Source: an uncultured Flavobacteriales bacterium (lineage in GTDB: Bacteria > Bacteroidota > Bacteroidia > Flavobacteriales_G > Salibacteraceae). Taken from it: a stretch of 64,000 bases of DNA. The stretch is taken from the NCBI GenBank assembly GCA_913057205.1, contig CAJXNO010000012.1, forward strand, positions 16,194 to 80,193. Direction: 5' to 3'. Every line of letters starts with the position of its first letter. The first letter of the stretch is position 1. Of the stretch, positions 34,064 through 43,417 are shown in pieces. Both the position numbers and the translations under genes were made by a program. The notes below the pieces were generated by a model. It saw only the letters and a program-made list of their open reading frames with translations. It ran no database searches and was not told the DNA's origin.

Positions 34064-34301
34064 GACATTAGAATTTTTCAGGTAAACAAGGTGTTAGGGC
34101 TCGTAACTATTCTAATGCGGAGGGTGAAGCGGGGCTTCTGTAGTTTAAACGTGATTTGAATAAAAAATTTTGTCTTTTGTTCTTTATTTTTTCTTTTTAT
34201 CCGAATTATATTCTGTTTCAACAACCTTCATTTAGTCCGCCCAAATAATGCATAGCACGGTATACAAGCATTTTTCACACATTTGACCGACCGCGCTCCA
34301 C

Positions 34302-36734
34302 ATGCGATACCTACTGACCATATGCCTCTCATTTATCAGCGTGCTCGCGCTATGTCAAGACTTTACCCAAAGCATTCGAGGGCGAGTGATCGACAAGGAT
34401 ACACGTCAGCCTATTCCCGGCGTGAACGTAGCCTTGTTAGACGATCCAGAGAACATTACGGGAACGAGTACAGACATGGATGGCTGGTACTCTCTTGCAA
34501 ACCTAGATATTGGCAGACACGAATTGCGCTTTTCCTTCATTGGATACCTCCCTCAGATCATCAATAACGTTGAAGTAAACTCTGGTCGAGAAACCATCCT
34601 GAACATCGAGATGGAAGAGGCAGCCATTGAAATGAAAGCCGTTGAGATCACCGCCACACGCGATGGCGAGCCACTCAACGAAATGGCCATCATCAGTGCG
34701 CGCCAATTCAATGTGCAGGAAACGGAGCGTTATGCAGGAAGCCGGGGAGAGCCCTCTCGAATGGCCTCCAACTTTGCTGGGGTGCAAGGTGCGGACGACT
34801 CCAGAAATGATATCGTCATCCGTGGCAACTCGCCCCAAGCCATCCTCTGGCGGATCGAAGACCTGCCAATCTCGAATCCGAATCACTTCAACATACCAGG
34901 TACCGCCGGCGGATCAGTAAGTATCCTGAACAATAAGACCCTCGGTAACAGCGACTTTTACACCGGAGCCTTCCCCGCTGAATTCGGTAATGCTACAGCG
35001 GGTGTGTTCGCTCTGAACATTCGTGAGGGTAACAATCAATCGCACGAGTTTGTCGGACAGTTCGGCTTCCTTGGCACCGAGGCAATGATCGAAGGACCGA
35101 TCTCGCGTGACAAGAACATTACCTACATGGCGGCCTACCGCTACTCCACCCTGGCGATGATCGGTGGATTAGGAATTGAATATGGAACAGACGCCATTCC
35201 AAAATACCAAGACCTTACTTTCAAGGTAAACATCCCAGGTAAGGGCGCTTCTTCCTTCTCCATTTTCGGCGTAGGAGGTATCTCCGACATCGATATCTTG
35301 ATCAGCGACCAAGAGACCCCAGACGATCGGAACATCTATGGTGACAATGACCGTGACCAGTACTTCGGGTCTACCATGGGCATGGTTGGAGCAGCCTATA
35401 CCCGGTCCCTCTCTGAACGAACCTATGCTAAGGCTGTGGTTGGCTACAACTACAGCGAAGTGAACTCCTACCATGAGTTGGTCTACCGATATGTGGATGG
35501 TGATGGCCGCTACCAGCTGGATTCGGTCAACGCATTCGATCCTCTTCTTGACTACACGTTTCGGGAGCAACGAACGGTAGGACATTTCTTTGTGAACAGC
35601 AAATTGAACCGTCAACATGTGATCAAGGCCGGTGTGGTTGCAGAACACTTAAACTTTACCTACGAAGACAGCACATGGGTTTTTGATACAGCCTCACCTG
35701 ATTTCGACACGTGGAGGGTACGCTGGGACAGTCGGGATCAGTCCATCCTTCTACAACCCTACGTGCAATGGAAGTACCGCCCGAACAATGACTGGTTGGT
35801 CACCTTCGGACTCCACAGTCAGTATTTCTCCCTGGCCAACGCCCTTTCACCCATTGAACCGAGGGGTGCCATCCGAAAGACCTTCAGGGACGGATCGAGT
35901 TTCAATATCGGTAGTGGATTGCACAGTCAAACCCAGCCCTACTACCTCTATTATTTCAGCGAGCAACGTGATGCCAATGGTAACCCAGTCTTGTACAACA
36001 GCACCATGGACTTCACCAAAGCCATCCACTCCGTAGCAGGCTACGATCGCATGCTAAAGCCCAATCTCCGCTTCAAGACCGAGGTGTACTTCCAATGGTT
36101 ATATGACATTCCTGTTGATCCGAACACGGCTTCCTTCTCTCTGGCCAATACCGGCTCTGGATTTGAACGATTCTTTCCTGACACTTTGGTTAATGCAGGA
36201 TATCAACGGAATTATGGCATCGAATTCACCCTCGAAAAGTTCTTTGCTAATCAGTATTACTTACTGCTCACAGGATCCGTGTTTGACAGCAAGTATCAGG
36301 GACCAGACGGCCAGTGGCGAAATACGGATTTCAATGGAAACTTTGCAGCCAATGCCCTTTTTGCAAAGGAGTTTCAGCTCTCCAAGAAATCCATGTTATC
36401 ATTGGGTGGAAAAGTCACCGTGGTTGGCGGCAGGTGGTATGGTCCGCCAGACATCGCCGCCAGCAACCAACAGCGCGAATTGATCGTGATCGACACGCTA
36501 CGCAACACCCAACAGTTTCCGCATTATTTCCGCGCTGATGTGAAAGTGAATTATCGACTTAATACCCGAAACATCACCCATGAGATCGGTATCGACTTGG
36601 TAAATGTGTTCGATACACGCAACGTGCTTAGCTTAACCTATGCACCCGATGAAAATGAAAATCCAAACGAATCGATCCGACGAGAATATCAGTTGGGTCG
36701 GTTACCCCTCTTCTATTACCGCATAGCCTTTTAG
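34302..36734 (+). CDS. TonB-dependent outer-membrane receptor
   Basis: The 810-aa protein has a signal peptide (MRYLLTICLSFISVLALCQ). A carboxypeptidase-regulatory-like domain lies at about residues 22-100 (IRGRVIDKDTRQPIPGVNV, DMDGWYSLANLDIG). The plug domain follows at about 125-225 (NDIVIRGNSPQAILWRIED, GNSDFYTGAFPAEFGNATAG), then a beta barrel ending YYRIAF with an aromatic C-terminus. There is no SusD-like partner nearby, so the substrate may be a metal chelate, a vitamin or a peptide. It stands alone behind a 238-bp AT-rich region and is convergent with the PurF-type gene. Confidence 0.9.
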   Translation: MRYLLTICLSFISVLALCQDFTQSIRGRVIDKDTRQPIPGVNVALLDDPENITGTSTDMDGWYSLANLDIGRHELRFSFIGYLPQIINNVEVNSGRETILNIEMEEAAIEMKAVEITATRDGEPLNEMAIISARQFNVQETERYAGSRGEPSRMASNFAGVQGADDSRNDIVIRGNSPQAILWRIEDLPISNPNHFNIPGTAGGSVSILNNKTLGNSDFYTGAFPAEFGNATAGVFALNIREGNNQSHEFVGQFGFLGTEAMIEGPISRDKNITYMAAYRYSTLAMIGGLGIEYGTDAIPKYQDLTFKVNIPGKGASSFSIFGVGGISDIDILISDQETPDDRNIYGDNDRDQYFGSTMGMVGAAYTRSLSERTYAKAVVGYNYSEVNSYHELVYRYVDGDGRYQLDSVNAFDPLLDYTFREQRTVGHFFVNSKLNRQHVIKAGVVAEHLNFTYEDSTWVFDTASPDFDTWRVRWDSRDQSILLQPYVQWKYRPNNDWLVTFGLHSQYFSLANALSPIEPRGAIRKTFRDGSSFNIGSGLHSQTQPYYLYYFSEQRDANGNPVLYNSTMDFTKAIHSVAGYDRMLKPNLRFKTEVYFQWLYDIPVDPNTASFSLANTGSGFERFFPDTLVNAGYQRNYGIEFTLEKFFANQYYLLLTGSVFDSKYQGPDGQWRNTDFNGNFAANALFAKEFQLSKKSMLSLGGKVTVVGGRWYGPPDIAASNQQRELIVIDTLRNTQQFPHYFRADVKVNYRLNTRNITHEIGIDLVNVFDTRNVLSLTYAPDENENPNESIRREYQLGRLPLFYYRIAF

Positions 36735-38644
36735 TACGCCCGTTCTCGCTTGCCTTCGTAGTAGTTCACAAAAGCCCGGTTCACCACGCGGTTACCTCCA
36801 GTGGTCGGATAGTTCCCGCTGAAATACCAATCGCCTTTGTGGTTTGGACATGCCGCATGCAGTCCTTCGAGTGACTGATAGATGATCTCCAAGTCTGCAT
36901 TCAAGTCCTCTGGCCGGAGCAATTCAGCGATTTTGGCTGAGATCTGTTCATCGGTAAAAGGCTCGTAGATCGCCTGAACGTGGTTCTTGAAGTTATGATT
37001 ATTCGACGCTGCCAACTCCTCCTTGCAACGTTCATACACATCCTTGATCAGGCTTTCTCTGCCGGTATCCTTCAGCAGCGCAATGGCGGCTTGAAAAGCT
37101 ACGAAGTCTTGGAGCAGACTCATATCGATGCCATAACAGTCTGGATAACGGATCTGGGGCGCACTGGAAACTACTACGATCTTCTTTGGTCCAAGTCGAT
37201 CTAAAATTCGAAGGATGCTTTGCTTCAACGTAGTACCTCGAACGATGGAGTCATCGATCACCACCAAATTATCCTGTCCAGGTTTCACCGTACCATAGGT
37301 GATATCATAAACATGCGCTACCAGATCATTCCGGTCACTGTCTTGTGTGATAAAGGTTCTCAGTTTTGCATCCTTGATCGCAACTTTCTCTGCACGTACA
37401 CGCTCATTGAGAATAGCACGTAAGGCATCCTTATCGTTCAGATCGATCTTCGCCAGGTCGTCTAATTTCCGCTCATTGTGGAACTCTTCCAGTCCCTTCA
37501 GCATCCCATAGTAGGACACCTCTGCAGTATTGGGAATGAACGAGAACACGCTGTTATCAAGGTCTTCTCCGATACTCTTCAATACGCGAGGAACAACGGT
37601 TCTTCCCAATTCTAACCGTTCTCTATATATGTCGCGATCACTACCACGAGAAAAATAGATCCGCTCAAAAGAGCAGGAAAGCTTCTCACCAGGTTCTCGG
37701 ATCATATCCATGCTCACCTTGCCATCCTTGCGGATGATCAAAGCGTGTCCAGGATTGATCTCTTGCACGGTCTCAACGGGTACATTGAAAGCCGTTTGGA
37801 TCACCGGCCGTTCGCTGGCCACCACAACCACTTCATCATCCTTGTAATAGAATGCCGGTCGGATACCATTCGGATCACGAAGCACGAATGCATCGCCATT
37901 CCCGATCATACCTGCCATGGCGTATCCGCCATCAAAATCTTCAGCAGCACGTGTCAGGATATTGCGCACATCCATGTTCTTCGAGATCATTTCCGTGATC
38001 TCCACGTTGTCGTAACCCAGTCGCTTGTACTTATCGAAGAGCATCTCGTTCTCCTCATCCAAGAAATGACCGATTTTCTCCAATACGGTAACGGTATCTG
38101 CCTTCTTCTTCGGGTGTTGGCCCAATTCCAGCAAAAGACCAAACTGCTCATCCACGTTGGTCATATTGAAGTTCCCTGCTAACACAAGGTTGCGGGTCAT
38201 CCAATTATTCTGACGTAAGAACGGGTGACACGCCTCGATGCTATTCTCTCCGTAGGTTCCATAGCGCAGGTGACCTAGAAAAACCTCCCCGGTAAAGGGG
38301 GCATTCTCTTTGAGCCAATACGGATCATTCACTACATCCGGATTACCCTCAGAACGTTCATGGATGCGCTTCTTGATGCCACCGTAAACGTGATCAAAAA
38401 TGTCTTGAATCGGCTTGTTGCTGTTCGATCGATGGCGGGAGATGTACCTGTTGCCAGGTTTTACGTTGAACTTGATATTGGCTAAACCCGCTCCATCCTG
38501 TCCGCGATTGTGCTGTTTCTCCATGAGGAGATACATCTTATTTAGGCCGTAGAATGACGTGCCGTATTTTTCACGGTAATAGTCGAGGGGTTTGAGGAGC
38601 CGAATGAGTGCGATGCCGCACTCGTGCTTAATTTGATCACTCAT
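36731..38644 (-). CDS. purF: Amidophosphoribosyltransferase (long Bacteroidota form)
   Basis: The 637-aa protein starts at ATG 38644 (MSDQIKHECGIALIRLLKPL); the frame is open to 38935 but the extra residues are not homologous in style. The N-terminal glutaminase domain has HECGIALI with Cys9 as nucleophile, KQHNRGQDGAG and HLRYGTYGENSIEACHPF. The phosphoribosyltransferase domain has VVIDDSIVRGTTLKQSI. It is longer than E. coli PurF because of insertions, as in the second, Bacteroidota-specific PurF group. It should make phosphoribosylamine from PRPP and glutamine, but a specialised role cannot be excluded. Its 3' end overlaps the TonB gene by 4 nt. Confidence 0.88.
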   Translation of the reverse strand: MSDQIKHECGIALIRLLKPLDYYREKYGTSFYGLNKMYLLMEKQHNRGQDGAGLANIKFNVKPGNRYISRHRSNSNKPIQDIFDHVYGGIKKRIHERSEGNPDVVNDPYWLKENAPFTGEVFLGHLRYGTYGENSIEACHPFLRQNNWMTRNLVLAGNFNMTNVDEQFGLLLELGQHPKKKADTVTVLEKIGHFLDEENEMLFDKYKRLGYDNVEITEMISKNMDVRNILTRAAEDFDGGYAMAGMIGNGDAFVLRDPNGIRPAFYYKDDEVVVVASERPVIQTAFNVPVETVQEINPGHALIIRKDGKVSMDMIREPGEKLSCSFERIYFSRGSDRDIYRERLELGRTVVPRVLKSIGEDLDNSVFSFIPNTAEVSYYGMLKGLEEFHNERKLDDLAKIDLNDKDALRAILNERVRAEKVAIKDAKLRTFITQDSDRNDLVAHVYDITYGTVKPGQDNLVVIDDSIVRGTTLKQSILRILDRLGPKKIVVVSSAPQIRYPDCYGIDMSLLQDFVAFQAAIALLKDTGRESLIKDVYERCKEELAASNNHNFKNHVQAIYEPFTDEQISAKIAELLRPEDLNADLEIIYQSLEGLHAACPNHKGDWYFSGNYPTTGGNRVVNRAFVNYYEGKRERAY

Positions 38645-38785
38645 TGCTTTCGAAGAGCGCAAAGGTATCAAGATTTTAGAGCTACCATTCCTCCGAATTA
38701 ACGCTTCGGTAACAGCAACGAATAGGCAGGAAGTAGCGTCTAGTGGTTGTAGGTATCTCATCAAAAGGTATTTTAGAAGCTCATT

Positions 38786-41700
38786 GTGCGCGCACGACGG
38801 ATTCTCATAGCATGTTTGATCGCTTTTGCGAGCCTTCAAGGCCTGGGCCATGAGCATGACCATGGGCAATCTTTTGTGAAGACCAAAGACCTTCCGGTAT
38901 CCACCGAATTGAAGTTCGAAAAGAACCTCGGGCACCTACCAAAACAAGTTCAGTACCGAGCTTATGTTCCAGGAGGGGCAGTCTTTTTAGAAGGGCAGTG
39001 TGTAACGGTAAACTTACTCGATCTGGAAGAGCTGCAGCAGTTTTCAGACTTTCGCCATGGCATGACAGACAAGGTTCCTGAGAACTTTCATGGCCATGCA
39101 TTCAAGATCCATTTAGAAGGCAGTCAGCCCCCCACAGAAGTGGTCGAAGGCGAGCTCTTTGGCGATGTGGTGAATTACTATCTGGGAAACGACCCGACAC
39201 AATGGGCGAGCAACGTACCGCAATTTCATGACATCACCTTCAAGAATGTCTATCCCGGAATTGATGTACGATACTACTCTTTGAACCAAGACTTCAAGTA
39301 TGATTTTATTGTGCATCCGGGCGCTGACATCAGTGATATCCAAATCCGGTATGAAGGCGTAGATGATGTTAAGCTGGGCTTCGATAATCTCTTGATCTCT
39401 ACCTCGATCGAGGAGATCGTAGATAAGGCCCCGGTTTCATGGGAGATCGAAAATGGGGAAAGGCGCTTTGTTGAAAGTGCGTTCATCCTAACTGAAAGGG
39501 ATGGTGCAGCCATCGTTGGTTTTGATGCCAGCTACCGACCAAGTAAGACCTTGATCATTGACCCTACATTGATTTTCAGTTCCTACTCCGGATCTACGAT
39601 CAACAACTGGGGCTCTACGGCCACCTATGATTCGCTGGGAAACATGTATGCAGGTGGCTTTGTGCTTTCCGGCAGCAGTGTAGGTGCGGGCTACCCGGTA
39701 ACCACTGGCGCCTATCAGACCACATTTGCTGGCGGACAAGGCGGTCTGGGCACCGATATGGCCATCACCAAGTTCAATGCTTCGGGAACCGCGCTGGTTT
39801 ATTCCACTTACTTAGGTGGTGCGGGCAATGAGATCCCACACTCTTTAGTGGTGAACGGAGACAATGAGCTTTACATCCTAGGAACAACCTCGAGCACGAA
39901 CTTCCCTACATCAAATAATGCTTTTGACGGCACCTTCAATGGCGGGACGAACATCAACAACTTTGGGATAAACAGTAATTCCAGTTCTATCGTCTACACG
40001 GGGGGTAGTGATATTGTCGTGTCTAAGCTCAACGACCTCGGAACTACCTTACTCGCCAGCACTTACATCGGAGGTAGTGGAAACGACGGAATCAACATGA
40101 GCGACACGCTACAGAAAGCGTATGCCGATGAGTTTAGGGGTGAGATCATCGTTGACCAGAACGACAACTGCTACGTGGCAACGAGTACTTCAAGCGATGA
40201 CTTTCCAACCTCTAATGCGTTTCAGAACACCTATGGAGGTGGACTCACAGATGGTGTGGTCTTTAAATTCAACTCCAATCTGAGCAACCTGATATGGTCG
40301 AGCTATATTGGTGGCTCCAACAAGGATGCTGCGTATTCCCTGCAGTTTGATCCGAATTTCGATGTCTTCTGTACCGGGGGTACGGTCAGCCTTGATTTTC
40401 CGACCACGAACAATGCCCTTCACACCACCTATCGCGGCGGGATCACTGATGGCTGGGTCGCCAAGATCAGCAACAATGGTCAGAACCTCCTCGCTTCTAC
40501 CTATCTTGGAACAACAGGTTACGATCAAAGCTTCTTTGTACAGCTTGACTTGAGTGGCTTTGTTTATGTAGTTGGACAGACCTTGGGTGCTTACCCTGTG
40601 ACTCCTTCATGGGTTTATTCCAACCCAAACAGTGGTCAGTTTCTGCACAAGCTATCAAATAACCTACAGAACACCATCTTCTCTACCCGATGGGGAAGCG
40701 GGAACGGGGAGATCAATTTATCGCTCACCGCCTTCTTGGTGAATGAATGCAACCACATCTTCGTTTCGGGTTGGGGCGGAACGCTCTTTGGCACAGGTGC
40801 ACCCACAAGCTTTGGCGGCACCACAACAACTGGACTCCCAACCACGGCGAACGCTGTTCAAACCACCACAGATGGCAATGATTTCTATTTCATCGTGTTT
40901 GAAGACAGTGCAACGAGTATTCTTTTTGCAAGCTATTACGGAGGAACTACGGGTGTAGCAGGCGGCGAACATGCAGACGGAGGCACCAGCAGGTTTGATA
41001 AGAAAGGAATCATTTACCAGGCTGCTTGTGCGAGTTGTGGACAAGCAAGCTCATTTCCAACAACCGGCGGCGCCTACAGCACAACCAAGCCAACTTCTGC
41101 TTCGTGCAATATGGCGGCGGTGAAGTATGACCTCGTTACCTTGATCGCTGAAGCAGATGTTGATGGTCCGTTGGAAACCTGCATCGATGACTCGATACAG
41201 TTCGTGAATGAGAGTTTTGGAGGCTCCATCTACGTTTGGGATTTCGGAGACGGAAACTCGAGCGATGCTTTTGAGCCAAAACACGCTTACAGCAGTGCTG
41301 GAACTTATGATGTGGTGCTCATCATACAAGACTCGGTGAGTTGTGTTTTTTCAGACACCGACTCCATCCAAGTGATTGTTAATCCTGGCCCTCAAGCCCA
41401 AGTCCCGAATTTTCCACGCGTATGCAACGGAGAGCAAGTGCAGCTGAATGCCAGTGGTGGAGACTCCTATTCTTGGTCACCTTCAACTGGACTTAGCAGT
41501 ACCACCATCGCGAACCCAATCGCAACGGTAGATGAATTGATCACCTACGTAGTAACCGTTGAAGACAGTTGTGGAACGGATACGGCCTGGGTAACCCTAA
41601 GGCCCTACCCTGAGATCACTGACGCCATCGAAGACACCACTCTGTGCAAAGGACAATCTGGTAGGCTTTGGGCAGAAGGCGGAACAAGCTATTCGTGGTC

Positions 41701-42796
41701 GCCTCCATTCTATTTGAGTTCTACTACTAGTCCCCGCCCCTTGGTAACACCAGACTCTACCACCGAGTATATCTTGACCATTGTTGACTCGTTTGACTGC
41801 TCCTATACTTACCCGGTGACCGTTTTCGTAGAAGGCTCTCTTCCGAACGTAAGCGCAAGCGGTGATACGGTGGTCTGCGGCGGTGAACGCGTGTTGCTTA
41901 CTGCAAGCGGCGCAACGTCCTACGAGTGGTTCCCGAAGACGGGAGTTCAAAATCCATTCTTACCCGTTACTCCCGTTTTTCCTGAAGAAACCACCATCTA
42001 TACCGTTGTGGTAGAAAACTCATGTGGCATTGTCTCTGATTCGGTGAAGGTGGAGGTAAACCCCAATCAACTATTCGTATCCAACGACACGGCTGTTTGT
42101 TTGGGCGACACGGTTTTCTTACGTGCCAGTGGTTCAATCGCCTACCGTTGGTTCTCGGATGAATTGGAGGAGGACTACTTCACCCCTAATCCGGCCTTTG
42201 TTCCTACTAACAGTCAATTGATCTACGTTGAAGGGCGAAACTTGCAGAACTGTAAAAAACAGGACAGCATTTGGCTCGAGGTCAATCCCAAACCAAGCTT
42301 GAAGATCCCATTCAACGCAGATACGGTTACAGGCTTGCACAACATCCTTCTGGTGGCCCAAAGCAATGGAGACATCCGATGGGAGTCAGATGGTTTCCTG
42401 CCCTGCACCACCTGTGACTCAATTGTTGTATACCCCAAGGAGAAAACCACTTACAAAGTGATCGCGACAGACAGCAATGGTTGCCAAGTTTCAGACTCAG
42501 TGGAAGTAGCGGCCATCAGTCAGCTCTTCATTCCGAACAGCTTTTCACCAAACGGGGATGGCGTGAATGACTTCTTTACAATCTTATCGCATAACGTGAC
42601 AGGTTTCGAGATGGAGATTCGAAACAGATGGGGTGAGCTGGTTTTTGAAACCAACGACATGAAACGCGGATGGAACGGACAAAAGTTCAACAACGGTAGA
42701 CACGAGCCAATCGGCTCTTATCCTTATGTGATCCGCTACACGGTGTTGCCCGGCGAACGATTAATCGAGACCGGCGTTGTGCACTTAATCCGTTAA
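38786..42796 (+). CDS. Large secreted SBBP/PKD protein with gliding-motility C-terminal domain
   Basis: The 1336-aa protein starts at GTG 38786 (MRARRILIACLIAFASLQG, a signal peptide). An N-terminal beta domain with DFKYDFIVHPGADISDI precedes SBBP propeller-like repeats at about residues 258-790 (LVYSTYLGGAGNE, LLASTYIGGSGND, LIWSSYIGGSNKD and others). A PKD domain lies at about 792-870 (FVNESFGGSIYVWDFGDG). Four short Ig-like repeats carry SYSWSPSTGLSS or SYEWFPKTG. The last 85 residues form a CHU_C/type B sorting domain (NSFSPNGDGVNDFFTIL, RWGELVFET). It should be exported by the T9SS and displayed on or released from the surface. Adhesion is a plausible role. Confidence 0.9.
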   Translation: MRARRILIACLIAFASLQGLGHEHDHGQSFVKTKDLPVSTELKFEKNLGHLPKQVQYRAYVPGGAVFLEGQCVTVNLLDLEELQQFSDFRHGMTDKVPENFHGHAFKIHLEGSQPPTEVVEGELFGDVVNYYLGNDPTQWASNVPQFHDITFKNVYPGIDVRYYSLNQDFKYDFIVHPGADISDIQIRYEGVDDVKLGFDNLLISTSIEEIVDKAPVSWEIENGERRFVESAFILTERDGAAIVGFDASYRPSKTLIIDPTLIFSSYSGSTINNWGSTATYDSLGNMYAGGFVLSGSSVGAGYPVTTGAYQTTFAGGQGGLGTDMAITKFNASGTALVYSTYLGGAGNEIPHSLVVNGDNELYILGTTSSTNFPTSNNAFDGTFNGGTNINNFGINSNSSSIVYTGGSDIVVSKLNDLGTTLLASTYIGGSGNDGINMSDTLQKAYADEFRGEIIVDQNDNCYVATSTSSDDFPTSNAFQNTYGGGLTDGVVFKFNSNLSNLIWSSYIGGSNKDAAYSLQFDPNFDVFCTGGTVSLDFPTTNNALHTTYRGGITDGWVAKISNNGQNLLASTYLGTTGYDQSFFVQLDLSGFVYVVGQTLGAYPVTPSWVYSNPNSGQFLHKLSNNLQNTIFSTRWGSGNGEINLSLTAFLVNECNHIFVSGWGGTLFGTGAPTSFGGTTTTGLPTTANAVQTTTDGNDFYFIVFEDSATSILFASYYGGTTGVAGGEHADGGTSRFDKKGIIYQAACASCGQASSFPTTGGAYSTTKPTSASCNMAAVKYDLVTLIAEADVDGPLETCIDDSIQFVNESFGGSIYVWDFGDGNSSDAFEPKHAYSSAGTYDVVLIIQDSVSCVFSDTDSIQVIVNPGPQAQVPNFPRVCNGEQVQLNASGGDSYSWSPSTGLSSTTIANPIATVDELITYVVTVEDSCGTDTAWVTLRPYPEITDAIEDTTLCKGQSGRLWAEGGTSYSWSPPFYLSSTTSPRPLVTPDSTTEYILTIVDSFDCSYTYPVTVFVEGSLPNVSASGDTVVCGGERVLLTASGATSYEWFPKTGVQNPFLPVTPVFPEETTIYTVVVENSCGIVSDSVKVEVNPNQLFVSNDTAVCLGDTVFLRASGSIAYRWFSDELEEDYFTPNPAFVPTNSQLIYVEGRNLQNCKKQDSIWLEVNPKPSLKIPFNADTVTGLHNILLVAQSNGDIRWESDGFLPCTTCDSIVVYPKEKTTYKVIATDSNGCQVSDSVEVAAISQLFIPNSFSPNGDGVNDFFTILSHNVTGFEMEIRNRWGELVFETNDMKRGWNGQKFNNGRHEPIGSYPYVIRYTVLPGERLIETGVVHLIR

Positions 42797-42805
42797 CAGA
42801 TTGGT

Positions 42806-43339
42806 CTAATCGGTGAATCTGGGATCGGTTTCCATGACGGTACCACAGTTATCACACGTGCGCATTTCCTCGCTGTTGTAGAACTCCTTGAATCGGGGAA
42901 GAAAGTCCTGCTCGATATCCGTTAAGTGAAAATAGGTTTCATGAAGTTTGTGGTTGCAGTGATCGCAGAACCACATCAGCCCATCCTTATGCTGCGGCTC
43001 ACGCACCCGCTCCACCACCAAGCCTACCGAACCTTCGGATCTTCCGGGGCTGTGTGGCACTCCGCCTGGTAGAAGAAACATATCACCTGGTCCCAGCTCC
43101 ACATCCACCGGCTTTCCGTTCTCTTGGATGCGAACATTGATCTTACCCTCTAATTGGTAGAAAAGCTCTTCTGTTTCATTGTAGTGGTAATCCTTTCTGG
43201 CATTTGGTCCGCCTACGATCATCACAATGTAATCGTCGCCTGCTGGATAGAGGTTCTTATTACCGACGGGTGGTTTTAGGAGGTCTCTGTTCTCTTCGAT
43301 CCATTTATGCAGGTTGAAAGGTCGCTGTACGTTACTCAT
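42806..43339 (-). CDS. nbaC: 3-hydroxyanthranilate 3,4-dioxygenase
   Basis: The 177-aa cupin enzyme opens the ring of 3-hydroxyanthranilate in the kynurenine pathway, giving aminocarboxymuconate semialdehyde. Catalytic iron ligands are His52, Glu58 and His96 (DYHYNETEELFYQ and PHSPGRSEGSVGL), one residue offset from the Cupriavidus enzyme. The C-terminal second iron site is kept as Cys125, Cys128, Cys162 and Cys165 (CDHC, CDNC). The start is ATG 43339 (MSNVQRPFNL). Other kynurenine genes are not adjacent, but an ALDH8-type dehydrogenase of the same kind of pathway lies 5 kb away. Confidence 0.94.
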   Translation of the reverse strand: MSNVQRPFNLHKWIEENRDLLKPPVGNKNLYPAGDDYIVMIVGGPNARKDYHYNETEELFYQLEGKINVRIQENGKPVDVELGPGDMFLLPGGVPHSPGRSEGSVGLVVERVREPQHKDGLMWFCDHCNHKLHETYFHLTDIEQDFLPRFKEFYNSEEMRTCDNCGTVMETDPRFTD

Positions 43340-43363
43340 GGTATTGTTGCATTTGGGTAAATG

Positions 43364-43397
43364 TAAAAAAGGCGGGCCATATCGGCGCCGCCTTTTC
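43364..43397 (-). terminator. Terminator of the 43418 gene
   Basis: On the minus strand AAAAGGCGG pairs with CCGCCTTTT, followed by T's. It lies 21 bp beyond the stop of the T9SS-protein gene. Confidence 0.7.
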
Positions 43398-43417
43398 ATG
43401 AACAATCACAGGTTATC

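Noticed and set aside
38645..38935. Longer N-terminus for the PurF-type protein
   Set aside because: A glutaminase Cys near the N-terminus (MSDQIKHECGIA) is required; the 97 extra residues would bury it and look non-coding.
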